NCBI GenBank assembly: GCA_022865525.1
Contig: JALHSV010000560.1
Location: 1-16,940, forward strand
Source: Thermodesulfovibrionales bacterium
Lineage (GTDB): Bacteria; Nitrospirota; Thermodesulfovibrionia; Thermodesulfovibrionales; SM23-35
Direction of reading: 5' to 3'
DNA length: 16,940 bases
The translations under genes and the position numbers were made by a program. Positions 12,645 through 16,940 of this stretch are shown here, in pieces. A model generated the notes under the pieces. That model was not told the origin of the DNA. It saw only the letters and a list, made by a program, of their open reading frames with translations, and did not search any database. Position 1 is the stretch's first letter; the number at the start of each line of letters is the position of its first letter.

Positions 12645-12690
12645 TTAAACGAAATATTTTAAAATTGTAAATACCTCAGCAATTCCGTTG
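12645..12690 (+). repeat. Dispersed intergenic repeat, copy D (partial)
   Basis: The bases from TTAAACGAAATATTTTAAAA through TTGTAAATAC align with 8774-8803 and 2571-2600. The following CCTCAGCAATTCCG matches the copy-B segment CCTCAGCAATGCCG. Orientation is the same as the other copies. It lies in the 342-bp convergent gap 12556-12897, where no gene is seen. That gap also holds a CATCGG/CCGGTG stem around 12772-12788 and, on the minus strand after tldE, a T6 run near 12855 that may end the tldDE transcript. Confidence 0.5.
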
Positions 12691-12897
12691 AGTTTACCCC
12701 TAATTTGAGGATAAAATAGGATATATTTTGTTTTTTTATGAGTTTGTTAAGATGGTTTAATTCTCAGACACATCATCGGCCGGGCCGGTGAAGATTATGA
12801 AACTGATTCCTCTTTGTTTGCCAGGCTCGAGTCGACACCCGCGCCGCAGAAGATAAAAAAGCAAAGCGGACGACTCTTTAACCGAGCGTGGATATCT

Positions 12898-14220
12898 TTA
12901 TAATCCCGAAACCACGATGTTCTCGAATACCAGACTGGGAAAGCGCCGGGCCGATGACAGGAACGGGTCGTTGGCCACCTCGATCAGTTTGTTCCAGAAT
13001 TTCAAATGGTTGTCGGCGATATTCATCTCGGCCACGGCTTGCACTGGTTCTCCTTTTTCAAAGAATTGACCGGTGATCCCGATCGAAGTGTCACCGGTAG
13101 TCGGATTGGAGTTGCCGCCGATAAACCCGGTGATCAGGATGCCGCGGCCCAAATCTTTCATGATCTCGCTGACCGGACGTTTCCCGGGAGGAATAACCAG
13201 GTTGGAAGAACTGCCTGAAGTCGGTTCCCAGCCCAGCTTCCGGCTGTAATACCAATCGACGAAAAACTCTTTCAGTATACCGGCTTCGATCATGGTCCTT
13301 TTTTGGGCGCTGAAACCGTCGCGATCAAACAGCCGGCTGCCCAATCCGCCTTTGATCAAAGGTTCGTCAATCAGGGTGAGATGCTTGCTGCCGATTTGCT
13401 GGCCTTTCTTATCCGCCAGGAAGGATCTTTTCTGCTGGATGCTGCGGCCGAACATGGCGCCAATGAATCCGCCAAAGATCCGTTCCACATTCTGGTTTTC
13501 TATGATCACCGGCAGGGTTTCTGTTTTGATTTTTTTGGCCCCCAGCATGGACAATGTCCGAAGCGCCGCCTCGATGCCGACAACTTCGGATTTGGGCAAG
13601 TCTTTGCGGGAGACGGCCACGGCATAGCTGTAACCGTTCGGCCGGCGCTCGCCTTCATCTTTGGCTGTCATCTCGGTAAAGACCGAATAATAGGTCCCTT
13701 GCACATGGCCTGCGAAACCGTTGCTGGTCATCTGCAGCGATTCCTGAAAGCCGTCCTGTTCTTGGGCTGTGACAGAAATGACTTTGTCACCGCCTTCCTG
13801 GAGGCAGGCCTTCTCCAGGGCTTTTACCATATCGTGCCTGTTTTCGGGAGAAAAGGATTGGTACGCGGGATCGACCAGTTCCAGAGCGAGTTCGGCCCGG
13901 CCCTGGTAGTATTTGGGATCGGGAAGGGTGCGCAGGGGGTCTTCGGCCAGAAGTTTCGTGGCCGCCACGGCATTGGCAATGAAATCCTGGAGGGCGCCCT
14001 TTCTGAGGTCCGAGGTGCTCTGGATGGAAAAACGGTTGTTGACAAAAACTTCGATATTCAGCGCCTTAGTGAATGCTTCTTTGATATTCTCCGGCTTGCG
14101 TTCGCGGTAAGTGATTTCAACAGAACGATTGGTGTCGAGATTGACCTTGCAGTTATCGGCGCCGGCAGATTTTGTGGCCTTTATCACCCATGCGACTAAA
14201 TCTAGCATTTCCTTGTTCAT
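12898..14220 (-). CDS. tldE: TldE/PmbA-type partner of a TldD metallopeptidase
   Basis: The 440-residue product begins MNKEMLDLVAWVIKATKSAG. The ATG at 14220 is preferred over an upstream TTG at 14241 because GAGGAG lies 7 nt before it. It shows the TldE/PmbA pattern: an N-terminal variable region with ITYRERKPENIKEAF, the middle PVIIENQNVERIFGGFIGAMF where TldD carries its zinc site, and the C-terminal IPPGKRPVSEIMKDLGRGILITGFIGGNSNPTTGD. As expected for TldE, no HExxxH is present. In E. coli TldE forms a heterodimer with TldD that cleaves unfolded peptides and removes the leader of microcin B17. It starts 17 nt after the tldD stop, so the two are one operon. Its substrate here is unknown; the RiPP peptide about 5 kb away is a candidate. 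Confidence 0.9.
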   Translation of the reverse strand: MNKEMLDLVAWVIKATKSAGADNCKVNLDTNRSVEITYRERKPENIKEAFTKALNIEVFVNNRFSIQSTSDLRKGALQDFIANAVAATKLLAEDPLRTLPDPKYYQGRAELALELVDPAYQSFSPENRHDMVKALEKACLQEGGDKVISVTAQEQDGFQESLQMTSNGFAGHVQGTYYSVFTEMTAKDEGERRPNGYSYAVAVSRKDLPKSEVVGIEAALRTLSMLGAKKIKTETLPVIIENQNVERIFGGFIGAMFGRSIQQKRSFLADKKGQQIGSKHLTLIDEPLIKGGLGSRLFDRDGFSAQKRTMIEAGILKEFFVDWYYSRKLGWEPTSGSSSNLVIPPGKRPVSEIMKDLGRGILITGFIGGNSNPTTGDTSIGITGQFFEKGEPVQAVAEMNIADNHLKFWNKLIEVANDPFLSSARRFPSLVFENIVVSGL

Positions 14221-14237
14221 GATTTTTCTCCTCATTC

Positions 14238-15716
14238 TCAAGGCTTAACGCCGCCCACGGTGAGCGATTTCACCAGGCATGATGGTTGTCCAAAGCCGCA
14301 GGGAACAGACTGTCCACCTTTGCCGCAGGCGCCGGTTCCACCAGCATGCAATTCGAGGTCACTGCCCACCATGGTGATGTCCTGCAGCATCTTGGGACCG
14401 TTGCCCATGATGTTGATATCTTTGATCGGAGCCGTCAGTTTCCCGGCCTCGATCATCCGCCCTTGCGAGACAAAGAAGGCGAAATCGCCTTCGCCGATGT
14501 TTATTTCGCCGTTGCTTACATTTTGTACGTAGATGCCTTTTTGGATGCTGCGAATGATGTCTGCGGCGGGTGTCACACCCGCCAGCATAATTGTGTTGCG
14601 CATGCGGGGCTGCACATAGTATTGGTAACTCTCCCGGCGGCCGTTGCCGGTCGGTTGCAGCTTGTAATAGTGGGCAGATATTTTGTCATGCATATAGCTT
14701 TTCAGGATACCGTTTTCTACTAGTACTGTCCTTTGCCCGGGAGTGCCCTCATCGTCGAAGTTTATGGAACCGAGCATGTTGGGAATAGTTCCGTCATCAA
14801 TGATTGTCACAAAAGGTTCGGCTACTTTTTTCCCGATCATTGTGCAGTAAGTTGAGGTCTTTTTCCTGTTGAAATCGGCTTCCATGCCGTGGCCGATAGC
14901 CTCGTGGAGCAGGACGCCGGTTACTCCAGGCGCGAAAACCACCGGCATTTCTCCGGCCGGGGGCTGGACTGCGTCAAAAAGCTGGAGCACGTCATTGACT
15001 GCTTTAGCGGCGATTTCGTCGATCGCGTTTTGCGTGAAAAAAGAAAAATTATAACGTCCGCCCAGATTCCATCCCGCCTGTTCCCGCTTGCCGTTCTTTT
15101 CAGCCACAACCAGCGTGGTTAGATAATCCCGGGGTTGCAGGTCCTCGGCCTTGATGCCATCGGAGGTAACCACCATGATCCGCTTCTGTTGGTCGTGAAA
15201 TGAGGCATTGACCTTTATCACCAACGGCGAAAGCGAGAAACACTTTTCGTTTATCTTTTGCACCAGAGGAAGTTTGGACTCCAGGGCTACAGCGGTCAGC
15301 AGTTTTTCCAGAGGATAGTGGTTTTTTGTTTCCAGCCAGACCAATTTGGCCGCCGGCTTAACCTTGAGGCCGTTGGCGATTGTGGCGGCGATGGCGGCGG
15401 CGCCTAGCATTGATTTTTCATTCAGCTCCTGGGTAAAGCCATAGCCGACCTGGTCGCCTTTGACGGTACGGATACCTACTCCGAGAGCCACATCGCTGAA
15501 AGCCCGGCTGACTTTACCGTCTTCCAAAACTATCCAATTGCTAATTGTGTGTTCAAAGAAAAGATCAGCGAAATCTCCGCCCTTGGCCAGGGCCTCGGCC
15601 AGCACTTTTTGACACAGTGCGTCGCTGATGCCGAATTCCCGTTCAAAATAGCCCGGGTTCTCGGCGCCGAGCAAATGCTGCCAGCTTCCGGAAAGAATCG
15701 GCACGGCCGCTCCCAT
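14238..15716 (-). CDS. tldD: TldD-type zinc metallopeptidase, 5' end possibly truncated
   Basis: The 492-residue product carries the TldD zinc motif HEAIGH at 271-276 and the C-terminal signature GACGKGGQSVPCGFGQPS with Cys464, in the position of the third zinc ligand of the family. Together with TldE it should form a peptidase whose catalytic site is in this subunit. The start is odd. Residues 1-20 read MGAAVPILSGSWQHLLGAEN, which looks like the hydrophobic half and cleavage region of a twin-arginine signal, without the RR motif. An in-frame TAA stands four codons upstream, and the recombinase stop is only 2 nt away. The gene probably lost the start of its signal when the recombinase operon joined here. 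No Shine-Dalgarno is seen, so it may rely on read-through from the upstream operon. Confidence 0.9.
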   Translation of the reverse strand: MGAAVPILSGSWQHLLGAENPGYFEREFGISDALCQKVLAEALAKGGDFADLFFEHTISNWIVLEDGKVSRAFSDVALGVGIRTVKGDQVGYGFTQELNEKSMLGAAAIAATIANGLKVKPAAKLVWLETKNHYPLEKLLTAVALESKLPLVQKINEKCFSLSPLVIKVNASFHDQQKRIMVVTSDGIKAEDLQPRDYLTTLVVAEKNGKREQAGWNLGGRYNFSFFTQNAIDEIAAKAVNDVLQLFDAVQPPAGEMPVVFAPGVTGVLLHEAIGHGMEADFNRKKTSTYCTMIGKKVAEPFVTIIDDGTIPNMLGSINFDDEGTPGQRTVLVENGILKSYMHDKISAHYYKLQPTGNGRRESYQYYVQPRMRNTIMLAGVTPAADIIRSIQKGIYVQNVSNGEINIGEGDFAFFVSQGRMIEAGKLTAPIKDINIMGNGPKMLQDITMVGSDLELHAGGTGACGKGGQSVPCGFGQPSCLVKSLTVGGVKP

Positions 15717-15718
15717 GG

Positions 15719-16279
15719 TTAATTATCCGATCTCAAGTATTGGTATAAAGTCTCGCGGCTGATGCCGAATTCGCGGGCAAGAGCGGCTTTTTGTTCACCG
15801 GCAGCAGCTCGCTGGCGCAGAGCGGCCACCTGCTCAGGCGAAAGCGCTTTCTTGCGGCCACGGTACGCCCCACGTTTTTTGGCAAGGGCGATCCCTTCGC
15901 GTTGTCGCTCGCGGATCAGGGCCCGCTCAAATTCAGCGAAGGCACCCATGACCGAGAGCAACAGATTTGCCATCGGCGAATCCTCGCCGGTGAAATGCAA
16001 ACCTTCCTTGACGAACTCAATCCGGATGCCCCGTTTGGTCAGCATTTGCACCAGGCGCCGCAGGTCGTCCAGGTTTCGAGCCAGGCGATCCATGCTGTGC
16101 ACAACGACAATATCGCCCTCACGGGCGAAGGCAAGGAGCGCCTCGAGCTCAGGCCGCTTGGTATCCTTGCCCGAGGCTTTGTCGGTAAAGATCTTATTGA
16201 GTGAAATATTCTCCAGTTGCCGTTCGGGGTTCTGGTCAAAACTGCTGACCCTGACATAACCAATGCGTTGACCTGGCAT
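15719..16279 (-). CDS. Serine recombinase, resolvase/invertase family
   Basis: The 186-residue product has the usual length of Tn3-type resolvases and Hin/Pin invertases. The catalytic domain includes the nucleophile Ser12 in YVRVSSFDQN, DRLARNLDDL at 64-73 and the long helix FAEFERALIRERQREG. The C-terminal HTH (about 146-184, ending GISRETLYQYL) binds the crossover site. It makes double-strand exchange at short sites through a Ser-DNA link. All key residues are present, so it is probably active. It starts 8 nt after the toxin gene with GAGGG ahead of the ATG at 16279, so the three genes form one operon. No large transposase is in view, so it may be a resolvase cut from its transposon or a stand-alone cassette recombinase. 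Confidence 0.9.
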   Translation of the reverse strand: MPGQRIGYVRVSSFDQNPERQLENISLNKIFTDKASGKDTKRPELEALLAFAREGDIVVVHSMDRLARNLDDLRRLVQMLTKRGIRIEFVKEGLHFTGEDSPMANLLLSVMGAFAEFERALIRERQREGIALAKKRGAYRGRKKALSPEQVAALRQRAAAGEQKAALAREFGISRETLYQYLRSDN

Positions 16280-16287
16280 TTAACCCT

Positions 16288-16614
16288 CTACAATGGCAAG
16301 CCCAGTTGAATTTTAACCGCTTTTTCGATTGCCATCATGTCCTTAGACGATACCGATCCTATTTTATCTTTCAATCGTTTCTTGTCGGCTGTCGTGATTT
16401 GATCGGCCATAGCTTTGCTATCTTTCCCATTCAGCTTAATTATGGCTTCGCTTGGATAGCAATTTTCGACATTACTGGTCAGGGGAATTATTTGCACCCG
16501 GTTCAAGAACTTGTTTGCGGAATCATTACTGATGATAACAGCAGGGCGAGTTTTTTTGATCTCTGTTCCGATCGCGGGATCAAGATTTACCCACCATACT
16601 TCACCGCGTTTCAT
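16288..16614 (-). CDS. MazF/PemK-type mRNA interferase toxin
   Basis: The 108-residue product shows the MazF fold signature: MKRGEVWWVNLDPAIGTEIKKTRP at the start, VIISND at 27-32, and VQIIPLTSN at 40-48. Lengths and motifs are typical of the family, which cuts mRNA at short sequences. The ATG at 16614 lies inside the end of the antitoxin gene, a 14-nt overlap, with GGAG a few bases before it. This overlap couples translation so antitoxin is made first, as usual in type II systems. Confidence 0.9.
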   Translation of the reverse strand: MKRGEVWWVNLDPAIGTEIKKTRPAVIISNDSANKFLNRVQIIPLTSNVENCYPSEAIIKLNGKDSKAMADQITTADKKRLKDKIGSVSSKDMMAIEKAVKIQLGLPL

Positions 16615-16831
16615 TCTTTACATCTCCGATCAGGGCATTGCTCCAGGCAAGGGCTTCTTCTTCCCGCTGGCGGTCAGCCGCCATGGTTTTATAGGCATCA
16701 TCAAGCGCATCTCCGGTGACCAGGGGTCTTATCAGCTCTTCTATGAAGTGGCTGATCTTGCCGCGGCCAACAACGCGTAGCAGGCCCGAGTAAACCTGCT
16801 CATCAATGGACAAAAGAAGCTTCTTCTGCAT
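16601..16831 (-). CDS. Antitoxin of the MazF-type toxin (ribbon-helix-helix-like)
   Basis: From the ATG at 16831 the product has 76 residues. GAGG six bases upstream supports this start over an in-frame ATG at 16870, which lies inside the promoter/operator. The N-terminal QKKLLLSIDEQVYSGLLRVV resembles the strand and first helix of CopG/RHH antitoxins. The C-terminal half (DALDDAYKTMAADRQREEEAL) is acidic and helical, suited to wrapping the toxin. Position and overlap with the toxin gene give the strongest support. It should bind the palindrome just upstream and repress the operon. Confidence 0.82.
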   Translation of the reverse strand: MQKKLLLSIDEQVYSGLLRVVGRGKISHFIEELIRPLVTGDALDDAYKTMAADRQREEEALAWSNALIGDVKNETR

Positions 16832-16841
16832 CCTGCACCTC

Positions 16842-16877
16842 GATATATAATATATAGTATATATCTTCAATTGTCAA
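16842..16877 (-). promoter_or_regulatory. Promoter and palindromic operator of the toxin-antitoxin-recombinase operon
   Basis: On the minus strand TTGACA (16872-16877, perfect) is 17 nt from TATATT (16849-16854, 5/6). The -10 region lies within an 8-bp inverted repeat, GATATATA (16842-16849) and TATATATC (16858-16865), spaced by 8 nt. This is where an antitoxin dimer would be expected to bind. Transcription begins close to the ATG at 16831, giving a short leader. Confidence 0.75.
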
Positions 16878-16940
16878 CAGATGGCGGCGTAAGTATTCAG
16901 TTCTTACAAACATACGAAAAAACTCACCCCCGCTCCCCCT

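Noticed and set aside
585..12690. Integron attC sites as explanation for the dispersed repeat
   Set aside because: The R''/R' boxes with AAC and GTT ends are not evident, genes lie on both strands, and no tyrosine integrase is seen. Kept only as a possibility under the repeat finding.
13303..14199. 298-codon open frame on the plus strand opposite tldE
   Set aside because: The minus strand encodes a complete TldE with conserved motifs and a good start; the plus frame has no recognisable family.

Overview
The window is bacterial: it uses Shine-Dalgarno starts, short intercistronic gaps and operons. It carries no rRNA, tRNA or other taxonomic marker. The backbone is a moderately GC-rich genome (TldD/TldE, DUF2779, HerA-type ATPase, radical-SAM genes) interrupted by clearly AT-rich blocks (DUF262 gene, the genes at 9051 and 12121, the 3' end of the ATPase gene). 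An uncultivated, Acidobacteriota/Aminicenantota-like genome is only a guess. The mosaic composition and the repeats at module borders point to an accessory region built by repeated insertion.

Layout, left to right. 1-102: the 3' end of an unidentified gene. 312-557 (-): an 81-residue protein made of three 28-residue Cys/His units. 779-2494 (-): an AT-rich DUF262/DUF1524 (GmrSD-like) gene. 2812-4656 (+): a DUF2779 protein joining a Cas4-like Fe-S PD-(D/E)XK nuclease half to a DnaQ-like exonuclease half. 4808-8719 (-): a compact RiPP cassette. 9051-9821 (+): an AT-rich hypothetical gene. 10221-12017 (+): a HerA/DUF853 ATPase whose last ~138 codons are a foreign AT-rich extension. 12121-12555 (+): a small membrane protein. 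12898-15716 (-): tldD-tldE metallopeptidase genes. 15719-16831 (-): an antitoxin, MazF-type toxin and serine recombinase operon, with a good promoter and palindromic operator at its head.

The main discovery candidate is the RiPP cassette. A 37-codon gene at 8606-8719 has a near-perfect Shine-Dalgarno, a Lys-rich leader and a Gly/Ser/Cys core with Cys20, Cys29 and Cys34. After an intercistronic hairpin it is followed by three different radical SAM/SPASM enzymes and a free PqqD-like recognition domain, closely packed in one operon. The middle radical SAM gene can only keep its CX3CX2C cluster if it starts at a non-canonical ATA or if a frameshift is assumed. TldD/TldE, elsewhere known to trim RiPP leaders, lies about 5 kb away.

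A dispersed repeat family, with all copies in the same orientation (about 585-632, 2533-2630, 4757-4798, 8741-8900, 12645-12690), sits at the borders of these modules. In three places it places a TTGCAA-17-(T/A)A(A/T)(A/T)AT-type promoter in front of a minus-strand gene: the Cys/His-repeat protein, DUF262 and the RiPP precursor. A second repeat family (9942-9969, 10112-10139 inverted, 12604-12631) brackets the ATPase region. The TldD 5' end looks cut inside a Tat-like signal sequence exactly where the recombinase operon joins.
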